Source: Acanthamoeba castellanii str. Neff
Taxonomy: Eukaryota > Discosea > Longamoebia > Acanthamoebidae
Direction of reading: 5' to 3'
Assembly: GCF_000313135.1 (NCBI RefSeq)
Contig: NW_004457712.1
Span: 262,243 to 326,242, forward strand
DNA: 64,000 nucleotides
The first letter of the stretch is position 1; each line of letters begins with the position of its first letter. Positions 31,016-44,114 of this stretch are shown in pieces. Position numbers and translations under genes: made by a program. Under the pieces are notes generated by a model that was not told the DNA's origin, ran no database searches, and saw only the letters and a program-made list of their open reading frames with translations.

Positions 31016-34000
31016 TCAGCTGTTGGAGGCTCGCTGCCGAACACTGTCAAAACTGCCTCCTCGGCGCGGCAGCTGGGCCGATGTCCACAGGGCGGCATTC
31101 TTGGAGGGCATCCACCGTGGCGTCGTTTCCTTCGCCTCGTGAGGCAGCGACGCTACGAGAAGCGTACGTCGCGCGCTGTTGGGCGAGGTCGTCTGGCTCT
31201 GTGAGCGCTTGCTGCTCAGACTCTACGCATCACCACCCACCACCATGCGCCAACGGTGAGCGCCGCACGCAGGCGAAAAAAGAGTCGATGACGGGGCGGA
31301 CGTACCGCTCGTCGGCTGGGCAAGGTCGGTGAGGGCGCCTTGAGCTCATCGTGGCCTTCGCCCGAGGAGGACAGATCGCCTCCACTCCCGCTTCCCTGGG
31401 AGTCGCACCGCTTTCGCCTCGCCCTGGTCAGACCAGAGGCTGCGCGCGGCTGCGGCTGCGGCTGCGGCTGAGGCTGCGGCAGCGATGCCTCTTCCTCGGC
31501 TCGGCCGATCGTGGATCCAGATGCGGCGCGGGGGGCCGTGGAGCCGAACGTGGCGGCGGCCTGGGGCGCGAGGCTCTCCCGTCGCTGTTTCACGAACTCC
31601 TCCATGCAGCCGATGAGGTCGGACTTGGAACAGGGCGCGGCCGCCAGCTCCTTGATCGACTGCGTCAGCAGCTGCCTCCGGGGCTCCAACCCCATCATCG
31701 AGTGCACGCTGGCCATCTGAATGGCGAGTCGCCTGGTGGAACCACACACACACACACACACGATCAGCGCTGGCTCACGCACACGCACACGCACACGCAC
31801 ACGCACACGCACACGCACACGCACACGCACACGCACACGCACAAGCTGATAGACGTACACGTCTTTCTTTGTGCGAAGCTTGTCCTGACGGGGCCGCGAC
31901 ATCTCCTGTTGGCGTCGCTGCATGTCGGCCTGTGCGGTGCGAAGAGCGTGGAAGTCGGCGTCGGCGGTGGCGTCATAGCCCTCCACCTCGGGGCAAACCT
32001 CTCTGATGATTTCCTCGATCCGCACCACCAGCTCTCGGCACGAAGGCCGTTGGTCTGAATTGAGTAGCACACCATTAATAATAATAATAATAATAACTTA
32101 ATAAATAATACTCATAACCATAAATACTGACAAAGAAAATTAATAAATAATACTAATAAGAATAAAACAACGTGGTACGTACCGGGGTGCTGAGCCCAGC
32201 AGTCCTCGATCAGTTGGCGGTAGGCGGGGATGCAGGAGTCTGGTATGGGCGGACGCTGCCCGGCTTTCACCTGTATTCCGACGAACCAGGACATGACGGA
32301 CGTCAGCCATGTGCGCCCGCCGCCGCGGAGTGGTGACACAGCTTGAGGGACAGAGGGCCAAGGGGCAACGAACCATGTCTTCGAGTACGGAGAAGAAGCG
32401 GACTTCGCCGAAGAAGGGCTGTTTGGTGAGGAGCTCCCACAAAATGACGCCGATGCTGTAGAGATCGGCCTTCTCCGAGTAGGCTTTGCCTTCCAGAATC
32501 TCGGGAGCAAGCCACACTGACATGTCCCCGCACCGAGAAACGAACGAGCCGGCGTGAGAAATCGCATCACCACGGCGATTAGGGAGGCGTGTGTGCGTGT
32601 TGTGTGTACCGGGACAGTCCACTTTGCGTGCTGCAGTGGAGTCGGCTGAGAGCGACAGCCCAAAGTCGCACAGTTTGGCAACTACGGCCGCGTCGGGCGA
32701 AATGTTCGCCAGCTGCGCGTTTCATAGTGTCGTGGTGACAGCGGTCAGTCGGCCGCGCGTTCGAAGCGTCGTGAAAGGCGAGTTTGGCGCGTACCAGGAT
32801 GTTGGGGCTTTTGAGGTCGCGATGCATCACAGGCGGCGACGTGTTGTGCAGGAATGCGCATCCCTTGGCTAAGAAGAAGAAGAAGAAATCACCGCGAATT
32901 GGGAATGGTAAGGTCCCTGAACAACAGTGCCATGCGGGGACGAACGTGGGTGACGACGGTACGCACCGATGTCTTTGGCGATCTTGAGCCGCAGCGGCCA
33001 GTCGAGAGCCGAACTACGGTCCGGGTCGGAGAGGAAGTCGAAGAGCGAGCCGCCTTCGACCAACTCGGTGACGATGCAGAGCGGCTGCAGGCAGAAGCCC
33101 CGCAGCCGCACCAGGTTCGGGTGCGACAGGCCGCTCATGATCCACACCTCGTGGCGGAACTCCTCGAACGTGAGCCGCCGGGCCTCGTCGTCCACACTGA
33201 CCCCGGCCGCCAGGTCGAACTCGCTCACCGTCGAGCCCTTCAGCTCCTTGATCGCCACCGCCGCGCCCAGATACGTGCCCCGATACACCGACGCGTAGCC
33301 GCCTATGGTACGCGACAGAGGAATGACAAGAATGTTAGCGATAGGTCCAGTCTGTGCGACGAGTGGCGTGTGCAGCTCAGGGCGAGCGCGCGCGGGGAGA
33401 GTTTACCTTCGGCCATGGGCTTATTGTCGCCGTCGGACTTGATGAGGTCGGCCCAGTCGATCCGGTGCCGGTCCAGGTGCACCATGGCCAAGTCGGGGGC
33501 GATGTGGTCCAAGCGCACCGGCTTCGGATCTCCACCGCTCGTTTCTGGTGGGGGTGGTGGTGGGTGGTGGGTGTTAGCTGTGCGGCCCTCAGGGCAAGCA
33601 GGCGAGGAGTGCAGTGCGTGCCATTGGGACAGAAGAGGATCGACTCGTTGGGCGAGGTGGCCGCCTGTTGGCACTTTTCGATGGCGAACATGAAGGGCGC
33701 GGCCTTCAAGTCCAGCGTCATGCAGTGCGAGCACGGCACCAACACCTTGGCCTGCACGAAGGGCGAAGGGGAAGGGGTGAGCCTTGAGGAGTAGTTGTGG
33801 GGCAAGGCTAAGGAATGTGGAGAACGTACGTTGAGGTTGTACCACTCCTTCACCAGAGAGTCGACGGCTGCAAAGACGAGCCACGACAGGTTGGACATCT
33901 GCTCGCCCCGGAGCTCGGTCCGCACCGTGATGTTGAGCATCAACTCATCGGGCGAGATCTCCACCAGGATCTTCTCCCTGAGATAGATTGGAGCCGGCGC

Positions 34001-37000
34001 TCGCTTAGCAATCAAGCACACCCGACCATCATCATCATCAACAGCGGCCTAACGCCTAAGGGGATGTAAGTACCTCCCGATGCTGGCCAAAAGGCCGGTG
34101 AGCCAGCAGATCTGCACCGTCAGAGGGAACGCGAGAAGGCGGATGATCAACCTGCCCATGAATCCCTACAGCAGCAGCAACCACAGTCACCGCTGACTCT
34201 CAGTGTCCTTCCACTTCAAGGTCGCTCGCATCAGCCGCGGCGCGCGTACCTTGGGAATGAACTCGAACCGATAGCACCGCCCGAAGATCGTTTCGCCCGC
34301 AACTGCAGCACACATTATTATTTTTATTATTGCGTCGACGGATTGTGGGCGAGTGGGGGGGGGCTGGGGTACCGTGGTTGGGCGGCCACACGTAGGGGAC
34401 GAGGGCCGGGCGGGCTTCGGGCAGGAGAGAGGGAATGAGGTAGAGCTCCTCCTCCGTGGCGAACGAGGAGAGCGATGTCGGCGCGGAGGGGCCGCCCGCG
34501 GACGGACGGAGCCACGTGAGGGCGTGGTCGCCCAGCTTGTCGATGTGGGCTCCGACGGGGAACGAGAGCTCGAAGCGCTCCAGCAGCGAGAGCAGGAACC
34601 CGTGCACTTCGGGCGGAAACATCGGCGCCTTCCAGATGTGCGCCAACGCCGAATGTGCCACCACACCGTTCCTTCGGCCGAAAAGAAAAGACAAGTCAAC
34701 ATCAATCAATGAATCTATCAATTAATACATTAGTGAGGGGGAGGGGCGGTAGACAAAGGCGTACTTGCAGTAGCTGTGCTTGGTGGAGAAGATTGTGGAC
34801 ATAACCTTCATCAGCCATTGCGGGTCGAGAATAACCACGTCCTTCAACTGTGTGTCCGTCAAACACAGTAGCCAACCATCATCAGCGCATGGCTGCAGCT
34901 TCCTCACCGCGGAGGGTGCTACGCGTACCTTCTCGTCGTTGGGAAAGTGAACGATCGAGCCGAGGTTGTGGAGGAGCGATGTGGCGGCGCGGAGGTCGTG
35001 CTCCTGCTCGACGAGGCACAGGCGGGCCAGCGATTCGTATTCGCTCCAGGGCAGGATGGGCGGCATGCGCTCCTTGGGCATGCCGACGAGGATCTTCTCC
35101 AGCTCCAGGTAGTTGGTCGGCAGGGCCTGGCCGATGTGCTCCTGCTTGGCCACCAGGTCCTTGAGTTCGGCCAGCAGCTGCTCGATCCCCTGGCCCGTGG
35201 CGCAGCTCACGAAGTGGATACCCACCACATTCGGGAATCGCTGGCAAAACCGCTTGTTCAGCCTGATAGAGCAAGCACACGCACAGATTCGCCGCGAGGG
35301 CCACGAGAAATGATGAGAAAATGGTAGTCATGGCCGATGAGGGTTGCGGACGTGCGTACCGCATGCGCATCTGGGAAAGGAATTCTTCGGTGCACGTCGT
35401 GTTCTCGACGTGGGTGCCGATGATGAGCACCGGCGAGCTGCCGGCCGCAGTGCGCACCGAGTGAAGCCTAGTGGTAAGCGGCGCACGCGCGAAGCGGCGG
35501 TAAGTTAACGCTACACGCCCACCGCCCACCAAATGCTGTGTGTCGTGTCGTGTCGGTACGTACCAATATTCGATGTTCGATTGGTTGGGCGCGACCAGGT
35601 TGAACACGGCGAGGTACATGGACCGCTCGGAGAGGAAGAAGCGGTGCGTGGAGTAGTAGATCTCTTGGCCTGGTGCGTACCCGACCAGCCCAAAGGTGGT
35701 CAGACCACACACGTTCGAACATCAATGCAACGTGCTTTCAATGCTGGCGTACCGGCAAAGTCCCAGGCCGATAGTTCGACGCGAGGGCTGTTGGGACCCC
35801 AGCTCGGTATCGTCATCATCCACTTGTTGATGTCGATTCCGTCGGTCGACAGGGGCACGACAGCTGGTCGCACCACAGGCACAAACAAAACGTAAATGAG
35901 CTGATCAGGAGATGAAGGTGGTTGGCGAGGATTGGGCTTACGGGTGTCATCAACGGCGGGGCGGCCCAGGCGTAGAATCTTGCCACTGGTCCGCTTCTCC
36001 CGCCTCTTGAGCGCTTGAAGGAGAGACGTTTTCCTGAATGGAAGGGAGTCGTTAAAACACCAGAAACGCACGCACACGCACGACACACGCGGCACACGAG
36101 GCCAAGTTGGCGTAGAGGAACACGTACCCCACGTTCTCCTGGCCCACGAACATGATCTTGATGCGGTGACACGGCTTCTGCCCGTGGAGCAGCTGATTGA
36201 GATAGGCCAGGATGCTCTGCGCGCCCATGCAGGCAATCTCCTGCGGCGGACACCTGAACAACCACCACGCACACAACAGTTAGTTGGCCGCTCTGTCAGA
36301 GTTCACGACCCGCTCTACGTACCGAATGCAGCCGTTTTGCGAGCCCACGCTCAGCTTCTCGAGTGGCAAGGTGCTCAGCTGGGCCGGCAGGGCGACCAGC
36401 ATGTTGTCTTCGACGTTGAGCGCCGTGAGCTGCACGAGGCCGGCCATCTCCAGTGGCAGCGAAGTCAGCCGATTGCGGTTCAGGTCGAGCTCGCGCAGCG
36501 TCGACAGCCGACCGATCTCGGCGCCCAACGACGCAAGGTCATTGCCGCCGAGCAACAGGCGCTCCAGCTGGGTCAGCGTGACCAGGCCCGCGGCGGGGAG
36601 ATCCGTGAGCCCGTTGTCGGAGAAGTCCAGGCTCTTGAGCTGCGACAGCCGACCGACCTCGGTCACAAGCGATGTCATCGATGGCAGCGACTTGCACGGC
36701 GCGCTTGTCGCACAGATTCCCCTGCGCGGCGTAAAAGAGAACGTGAGGCGCGGCCTCTTCACACAAACCATGTAAGGAGGCGCGGCGCGGCAAGACGCAC
36801 CGAGCGTGGAGTTCGTGGAGGGAGGTGAGGGACCACAGGCCGCTGGGCAAGCCGTTGAGGTCGGGGTTGTCGGAGAGGTTGAGCACGCGCAGCCGGGCGA
36901 GCTGCTCGATGTCGGGCGGGAGGCTGACCAGCGCGCAGCCGGCGAGGTCCAGCTCCTCGAGGAGCGTGAGCTCGCTGAAGAGTCGCGGCGGCAATGCGTG

Positions 37001-40000
37001 GCCGAAGCCGTTACCCGCCAGGTCGAGGCGGCGCAGCTGCGTGAGCCTGGCCAGGCGCGAGGGCACGGCCTGCAGCGCGTTGTGGGACACGTCGAGGTGG
37101 GTCAGGCACCGCATCTTGCGGAAGGGCAGGGCCGACAGGCTCTGGATTCGGTTGTGCGCGAGACCGAGGTGCGTGAGGCGAGTGAGCCGGGGCAGCGCGT
37201 CCACCAGCCGCGACGGCACGCAGGTCAGCAGGTTGTGCGAGAGGTCGAGCCGCTCGAGCGACGATGCGAGGGCCGAGGCGCCGATGTCGGGCACGAGGCT
37301 GAGAAAGTTGTGCGAGAGCTCGAGCGCAGTGACGTTGGCGAAGCAGGCCTCGAGCACGAGCGGAGGCACGGAGGCCAGGCCGCGGTGCGACAGGCTGAGC
37401 GTGGACGCCTGCGATTCGGCTGTGGAGAGCTCCTGAAGCTCGGCCAGCGCCTGCTCGAAGGGCGTCAAGCAAGCCCAACGCAAATAGTAGCCTATGTGGT
37501 GGTGGAGGGAGATGAGAATCAGAGTTAGCCCCGCTCGAGTGGTGGTGGCGGGGGCGCATCTCTCTGCGACGTACCGGTCCAGAGCTTGACGCAGCCGGGC
37601 TGCGGGAGCAAGGAACTCCGTGCGCCAGGGTCGTGTCGGTCGTAGAGGGAATGTCCGAACTGCCACGAGAAGGCGTCGACGTAGGACCACACCGAGATGG
37701 TCTGTGTTGTGAGCTGCAGCTTGCCTATGATTGGTCGGCCCACCAGCCAACAGGAAGAAGGAGAGGTTAAACCCAACAAACACCACACACAACACAACAC
37801 ACACAACACACACACAACACACAACACACCACACACACACGTGAAAGAGAAGAGTTGGTTTGGAAGGGAGATGTACCTTCCATGCGTTCTCGCTGGCTGT
37901 CGGCGAGGAAGGAGCCGAAGCGGGCGCTGTATACGGATTCGAGGAGAAAGAGAAGTAGCGAGCAGTCGAACTCGAACACCGCGGGCGCCATGTCCCACAA
38001 TTGCCAAACTGTGAAACCCATTCAAAGGTGGTTAGACGCCGCGCGAGCCGAGAGAGGAGGAGGGAAGTCGCGGGCGTACCAGCGTCGATGAACTGCACAA
38101 ACATGTGCGAGTAGTGCTTCGGCTTGTGTTTTTCTCTGTGCTGCTGCCCCCACGAATGTGCTGTTGATTGATTGATATGATCAGCAAGTGCATCAGGACC
38201 ACCCACCAGAAATCGTCGTAGTTGAAGTCGTACCACACGCCATCCACTCTTTCTCGACCAGCAAGCAAAAGCCGGCAATCGTGCGGTAGTACGGGTCCAA
38301 GCACAACTGAGAGCAGCCACATGAGAGGAAGTGTGTGAGGTGCATGCGCTCCCAAGGGTCGATAGAACGGTTTGATAGTACCTGAACAAGGCTCGTCACC
38401 TGCGGCACGGCGTCGCCTATATCAGCGCTGCGAACAAGGACGGGGTCACCTTTGCGTATGAGCTCAACGATGTCGAGGGTGATCTGAAGAAGCATTTGCA
38501 CGCCCGAGAGCCACTGCGTGTCGTGGAGCGATTCCACCCACGCCGCCCGCATCTTACTGGCCTCACCAGCGCTGTCGCTCGCCCGCCCGGCGGTGCTGAT
38601 CAGGCCGATCACATCGAGAGAGCTGACCAGGTGAGCCAGCTTCAACAGGCCCTGCTCCACCATGGCCGTAGGCAGGAGCTTGGCCGTACAAAAGGAGATC
38701 ACACCGCTCGCTGCTCGACATACGAATTCCAAGTAAGTGAACCATGGTGCGTGTGTGCGTGCGTGTGTGTGTGTGTGGGGGGGGGTGGGTGGGTGACAGT
38801 CAGGCGCACGGCACAAGTACCTGTTTTGACGGTCTCTACTGCGCCGATGCCAGTACCGGACACGGAGCTCTTTTGAATGTTGTAGACATGCAGCGCTTGG
38901 GCTTGTGGGTAGAGCTTCAGGATGTGCTCGAGCAGGGCGTGCTGGTTCATGTCATCGCTGTCGGTCGTGTGCTTGCTGGCGGCGGCGGCGGCGGCGGTCT
39001 CGGCCTCGAGCGCACGCTTGGCGGCCTTCTCGGCGTCCAGGCCGGACATGAGGTCCCTGAAAGACGGCGATACCGGCGGCGACGTGGCTGTGCGGCTCCC
39101 CTGGTTCGTAGTCCTGGCCGCGCGCAGGAGGCAGCCACGGGGCGCCGACCCCGGCCTCGTGCGGTCCCAGCAAAGCGCAATGACCCAACGCGGCGCCTTG
39201 TACGACCCGTCGCCCGCCTGCCCCACCAGCATCTCTACAGTGTGTATGATTTGGCAAAATGTGAGGAATGCAGCGCGTGAGGCGGTGAATGAAAGGAATG
39301 TGGGTGCTGGGGGGGGAGGGAGTAACCATCGGAGACTGAGGCGGGGACGACGAATCGACTGGGCAGGTGTGGATGGGCCTTGTAGTCGCCCTCGTTGGCC
39401 TGTGTGATGCGCCACTTGCTGCTGTCCAATCGCTGCCGCTCGAACTCCTGGTCGATCTGGTACAGCGGCCACCCGTGCAGCTCTGACCGCAACGAGTACT
39501 TCTCCTTGTTGTGAAAGGCGTAGAGGTCCCTGCACGTCACCATGGTGAGACCACCCGTGTTCGTGTGACTGTAAGGAAGAGGCAGCACCTGAGCTTGGAC
39601 GGGAAGAGGTGGCGCTTGAAGAGCAGATTCATGGCGTCCAGCGCTTCGGTGGAGAGGAAGAAGATGGAGATGACGCGAAAGTCCTTGCACACGAGCAGAT
39701 AGCCCGGAAGGCCTCGCTTCACGTGTGTCGCATTCTCGACTCGCGCCAACAGCCCAAACGGCACCGACTCGCTTTGTTGCTATACGTGGGACACGGCGCG
39801 AATCATCGTCAGCATCGAGCAGAACCACAACTCTGATGCAGGGAGACGCGGCTAGCTGATGGTTGGTGTACGGTACCTCGATGGTGAGGATGAAGCGGTA
39901 GGGGGTCATCTGCAGTTGGCCCTGTCGACCATCGGTCAACGCGTGATGCGAGATGATGACCACGTCTTGCTTCGCCAGCACACGCTCGCCCGTCATCAAT

Positions 40001-40830
40001 CGCCGCTGTTGCTGCTGGCCGTCCAGGCGATCGCCCTTGCCAGGACTCGTGTTTTCCCCCGTGGTCGCTGCAGCTCCTGGTTACCAGCGTCAGTCTCCTG
40101 AATCAACCGCATAGGCTTGTCGTGTGTGTCGTGTGCGTCGTGCGTCGTGTGTGTCGTGTGTGTTTGGTACCGCTGGTTGGTTCACCACGGGCTGAGTTGA
40201 GTGCGTTGACCCATCGCTGGGCGTCGTTCTTGGACTGAGCGGCGAGGGAATAGGTGCGGCCGCCCACGGTCTCCACCTCGAACACGGCCTTACCACTGCC
40301 GGGCCTCATCACCAGCCGCCGCACCTGCGCCAGGTCAATCACACCCTTGGGCGTTCCATCTTCTCCAAAGCGCGACCCCCGAGAAAGTGGGTTCGTGGTG
40401 AGTGCCATGGAAACACAAAAAGCACACTTGTGCCAAGTCACACCACTAGATCGCAACCACAACATGTCCCCGACACTGGGAAAGGGGAAGAGGGGAAGAA
40501 AAAGAAGGGGGGGGGTGTTTGAACCTCCTTTGCGCTTGTAGTAGGCGAGGGTGGTGGCGGAGGGCGATGAGGATGAGAGGACGAAGTAGCGGGTCTGCCA
40601 TCTCTTGACCAGCACCTTGCTGGGCGAGTGCTTCTGCAGGGTACCCTCGGCCAGCACTACCCCCTCCTTCGCAATACACCCGACAAAGAAATATTAAAAA
40701 GTAAAAATAGGGATAATAAACACAACCAGAGACAAATATTAGCTTGGCGATAAAAAATAAGTGAGAACGAGAAGCGGGGGGGGGTAGAGATAGTGGCTTC
40801 ACGAAGTATTACCGCAAGGTGGGTGGCCAT
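31016..40830 (-). CDS. Giant Roco kinase: PH, pseudo-myotubularin, LRR, Roc, COR, kinase
   Basis: Roco family GTPase-kinase, closest in layout to Dictyostelium Pats1. Start MATHLA (ATG 40828-40830), spliced over an AT-rich intron to EGVVLAEGTLQKHSPSKVLV. Order: PH (about 40150-40666, QTRYFVLSS ... AQRWVNALNS); myotubularin GRAM and phosphatase fold (about 37770-40000: SELHGWPLYQIDQEFERQRL, LPSRFVVPASVSD, LDPYYRTIAGFCLLVEKEW), whose P-loop reads VRSADIGDAVPQ and so lacks the catalytic Cys and Arg; LRRs (36300-37460); Roc (about 35240-36260) with GQENVGKTS, TDGID, WDFAGQEIYYS and IIGTHVEN; COR (about 33900-35230); TKL-type kinase (about 31900-33300) with VAIKELKG, MHRDLKSPNIL, KLCDFGLS and WLAPEILEG, all catalytic residues present. 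The tail is Gln/Pro-, Ser-rich, and a last exon (31016-31186) ends ASNS at TGA 31016-31018. More than 25 introns. No WD40 repeats were seen. Cytosolic signalling, cytokinesis or membrane-trafficking roles are inferred from relatives. A split into two genes near 37460 is not excluded. Confidence 0.85.
31775..31842. repeat. Intronic hexamer repeat (ACGCAC)n
   Basis: About eleven copies of a six-base ACGCAC/CACACG unit inside an intron of the Roco kinase gene, next to a short (CA)n run at 31745-31761. On the coding strand this reads GTGCGT repeated. Because GTGCGT is also the favoured donor consensus here, it may confuse splice prediction. Confidence 0.9.
37779..37840. repeat. Intronic (CA)n/(CAACA)n low-complexity tract
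   Basis: About 60 bases of interrupted CACA and CAACACA units within an intron in the myotubularin-like part of the Roco gene. It is purely simple sequence. Confidence 0.85.
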
Positions 40831-41293
40831 CTATCTTGTGCGGTTTTGACACGACACTTGAGCGGAGACCCGGAACTTGCGCGAACAACAGTGTTGAGAC
40901 CACACCAGCGTATACAGAAAGGTCGACCGCCGGAAGACGCCGAGACATGCACAACAGGACCCCGCTATTGGGGATTGGCAGGCCCGTATCTGGAACCCGC
41001 CCGATAGGCCAATGCGCATAGAATACACCCACCCTCCACACTGTGAGGTGGCGCTCGCGGTGCCCAGGTGAGGTGGTGAAAGAGAACGAACCAGCAGCGG
41101 TACTGTATAAACCGGCAGCCACGCACGCGGATCACTGAGGTGAAGCCGCGACAGCTTTGGCAACAACCGGAAGATTTTTGACTCCTAATATTGAAGTGAA
41201 GAGCACACGCGCCAGCATTCCACACTATGGACATCTGCCACAATTTTCGTGAATAATAAAATATTCTTACCATTCATTTATCAAGCTAAGAAG
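40831..41293. promoter_or_regulatory. Divergent region upstream of Roco and small membrane protein genes
   Basis: 463 bases between divergent ATGs. No coding frame with credible protein character was seen on either strand. The right end is AT-rich (TGAATAATAAAATATTCTTA, about 41250-41269), probably the core promoter or leader of the gene at 41294. Nothing else specific. Confidence 0.4.
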
Positions 41294-41858
41294 ATGGCGC
41301 TTGCGGAGGTGTTCTACGCGGGGGTGCTCCTGTGGACTGTGGCGGTGTGGGTCGGCATGCTATTGTGCCCCCACCACCCGACCCTTCATCGCCTGCTGCG
41401 GACGCCCCACCTCGTCATTGCGCCCCATCTTATCCTCTACCTGGTCCTCGTGCTCCCTCCGCTCTTTCAAGGTCGTTCGCTCCTCTGCACCTCCAACTTC
41501 GCTCTTTCATTTCTGTCGCTTTCGTCCCCCCCCCAATTTTCCCTTTTTCGAAGCTAAGCGAAGAACAGGGGAGGTGTCGGTATGGAAGGCGCAGGGCTCG
41601 CGGCACCACAGCGGCCTAGTGGGCGGCCTGGAGCGGGTGGTGGTGGGCTTTGCTGAGGGTCTGGTGGGTCCGTCGCGCGAGGTCGCGCTGGCCGCGCTCA
41701 ACCTGTTCGTTGGCCGATCGCTCTTCCTCGAGTCGCGCCAGCGGCTCCATCGCGCCCTCCTCTCCGCCGTCGTCGTCGCCACCATGTTGGCCGCTCCTCT
41801 CGGCCTGGCCCTGCACTGGGTCATCCTCATCATCCACACCAGTTGGACACAAAAGTAA
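41294..41858 (+). CDS. Small multi-pass membrane protein, unknown function
   Basis: Two exons. Exon 1 (41294-41471) starts MALAEVFYAGVLLWTVAVWV and has two hydrophobic segments (VFYAGVLLWTVAVWVGMLLC and HLVIAPHLILYLVLVLPPLF). Exon 2, joined as FQG|EVSVWKAQ by a gtcgtt donor and cag acceptor near 41566, gives a soluble stretch with VGFAEGLVGPSREVALAALN and a last membrane span LLSAVVVATMLAAPLGLAL before HTSWTQK and the TAA at 41856-41858. About 155 residues in all. The intron is rich in C/T. No family was recognised. Organelle or ER location is possible but not shown. Confidence 0.6.
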
Positions 41859-42017
41859 CACTGTGTCACAATAGCGGAAATAAATCAAATAAAAAAACTA
41901 ATATAAGAGAATGTAGTAGCAAACGAGAGTGTCGCGCGGGAGGAGAGTTCTTTACATCTACAGGGTATGTACAAAAGTGCTGAGTGTGGAGTGGTTGGAA
42001 AATTGATGTGCGTGGGT

Positions 42018-44114
42018 TCAACTCTGGGCGACGGCGGATGGCGCGGAGGAGAGGAGATGGTGGTGGCTGTTGTGGTGGGCAGCGGCCATGTGGATGCTGG
42101 AGGACTGGCGCATGAAGGGCGGCGGAATGTGGGGCGAGGGCAGGACGGGCATGCCTGCCGGAGGCGTGCCGTGGGGCGAGATGGAGGATATGGAAGTGGA
42201 CGTCGATGGCGACACCGCCGCGGCCGAGAGAGTCGACATCACCACCGTCTGCGCCTGCGGCAGGGCCGAGTGGCTGCTGCTGAGGTCCGCCGCGACGAAG
42301 CTGCCGCGTCGCACCGGCGGCTGCATGTAGTACGAGGCCGAGGTCTGGGGCTGCAGGTGGTGCTGCGGGACCGCAGCGGCGGCGGCTGGGACCTCGACGA
42401 ACGGGTTGTAGCTTCCGCTGAGCGTCGCTCCGGGTGCGTGGTGGTGCGACCCCACAACGCTGTAGGACTGCTGACGAAGGAGCACCTGCTGCTGTTGGTG
42501 CTGGTGCTGCTGCATGATCTGGAGCTGCTGCTGGGGTTGGTAGTAGGCCGGGACGGAAGACATGGACAGTGCGGGCGCCGATGGTCCAAAGCCGCTTGGC
42601 CGCTGCGGTGAGTGCTGGAGCTCGTGCACTCGCCGTTCGATGTCGCGCATCATCCGCGCCTCTTCGCTGTCTTCGTCGCTGATCTGATCCTGCTCCTCTT
42701 GAATGTCGAGCACCTTCTCCCTCTTCTCCTCGCCGTTCACGAGGACCATCGTGCGCTTCCTCCTCTTGTCCTCCGCCAGATCGTCAAAGTCCAGCGACGT
42801 CATCCCAGGCCTCAGTTCACTCTCTTCCTTCTCCTTCCCAGGCTCCTGCATTCATCAAACATCATCATTTCCACACCTGTCAGTTGCGTCATCTTTCGCG
42901 AACCACCGGTCGTTCAACTGGACTTACCTGCTGTAGGGAGCGGAGGGGCTGCACGATGTCGGAGACCTCCTGTTTCTGCACGCGGGTGATGGCGGCCATC
43001 CAGCTCTTGCGGGCGCCCTCGGTGTCGGCGCAGAAATAGGAGGGCGGCTGCCGATCGCAGTCGTCGGGCATCAGCACGAACGCGTATCGGCGGACGTCGT
43101 CCCGCTTCTCGGTCGTCACCATCGCCAGCACGTCGATCCTGCTCCTCACCGACGTCTGCTTCTTCCCAGCGGCCTGCATCACATCGCATAGTCAGCCGAT
43201 CCGTTGCTCATCATCATCGTCACCATCAACATCATCATACAGCGTGGCTAGGGGGGAATCCGTACGGGCGGCTTGTCGTGGGTGAGGAGGAAGGTGCCGG
43301 CGTGGCAGCGGAAGAGGCGGACCCACCGCTTGCGCCACTTGCTCACCCGGCGCGTGTGGGTGCTGCCCACCCGCTTGAGCAGCGCCTCCTCCAGGAACCC
43401 CTCCATCACGCACTCCGAACTGCCGCTGCGGCTCCGCGTCGTCGCGGCACCCCTCGTGCTCGGTGGCGCCTTGACGGTGGTATCGAACCCGGACGACGAA
43501 TGCGCATTCTTCTCCTTGCTCGGGCTGTGCTTGGTGGTCGCCGGCGCGGGCGCGGGAACGGCGGGGTCGGAGCTGGCGGCCGACGGGGCGATGATGGAGG
43601 ACTTGGGGCGCGACCGGACGGAGGAGAGGTCGAGCAGTTCGGGCGACGAGGCGAACTGGGGCATGCTGCCCCGCGACGCGCGGCTGCCGAGGTGGGAGGA
43701 GGGCGAGGAGGCCATGAGCGGTACGGCCGGCCTGGTCGCCGGCGATCTGGAAGACGAAGAAGAAGACGAAGAAGAGGCATTGTCGCCATCTTGGTCGAAA
43801 GCAGATTGATGGGAGAACTCGCGGGTGCTGAGGCCGACGCAAGTGCTGCCGCTGATGATGGTGGTGGGGCGGCTCTTGGTCTGGGACAGAGCGGAGGAGG
43901 ACGAGGAGGCGGGGATCTTTGGTTTGGCCTTGCCCTTCTTGTCTTTCTTCTGCTGCTTGCTGCTCTTCACCGGCTTCTTTTTCTCCTTTTCCTTCTTCTT
44001 TGTGTCGTTGGTGGCGTCACTGCCCTTCTCCTTCCTTTGCTTCTTCTTGGGCGTCTTTGGCGCGTGCTTGATGTCATCGCCGTTGCGTGGGCTGTCGAGG
44101 GAGAGGTCGTCCAT
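42018..44114 (-). CDS. PH-domain protein with basic/Ser-rich N-terminus and Gln/Pro-rich C-terminus
   Basis: It starts MDDLSLDSPRNGDDIKH (ATG 44112-44114). A Lys-rich block (KKKQRKEKGS, KKEKEKKKPVKSSK) and a long Ser/Ala/Pro-rich disordered region follow. A pleckstrin-homology domain is split over two introns: CVMEGFLEEALLKRV ... SKWRKRWVRLFRCHAGTFLLT, then IDVLAMVTTEKRDDVRRYAF, YFCADTEGARKSWMAAI. The last exon (42018-42848) has an acidic helical segment and then a Gln/His/Pro-rich tail (QQQLQIMQQHQHQQQQ). The stop is 42018-42020. PH assignment follows from W near the end of the last helix (KSWMAAI) and the WRKRWVRL strand. Role unknown; a membrane phosphoinositide adaptor is the simplest reading. 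Confidence 0.72.

Noticed and set aside
31016..40830. Two adjacent genes instead of one Roco gene
   Set aside because: No start/stop pair or promoter-like gap was found between the myotubularin part and the LRRs, exon phases continue, and the same order occurs in Pats1. Kept as a stated alternative.
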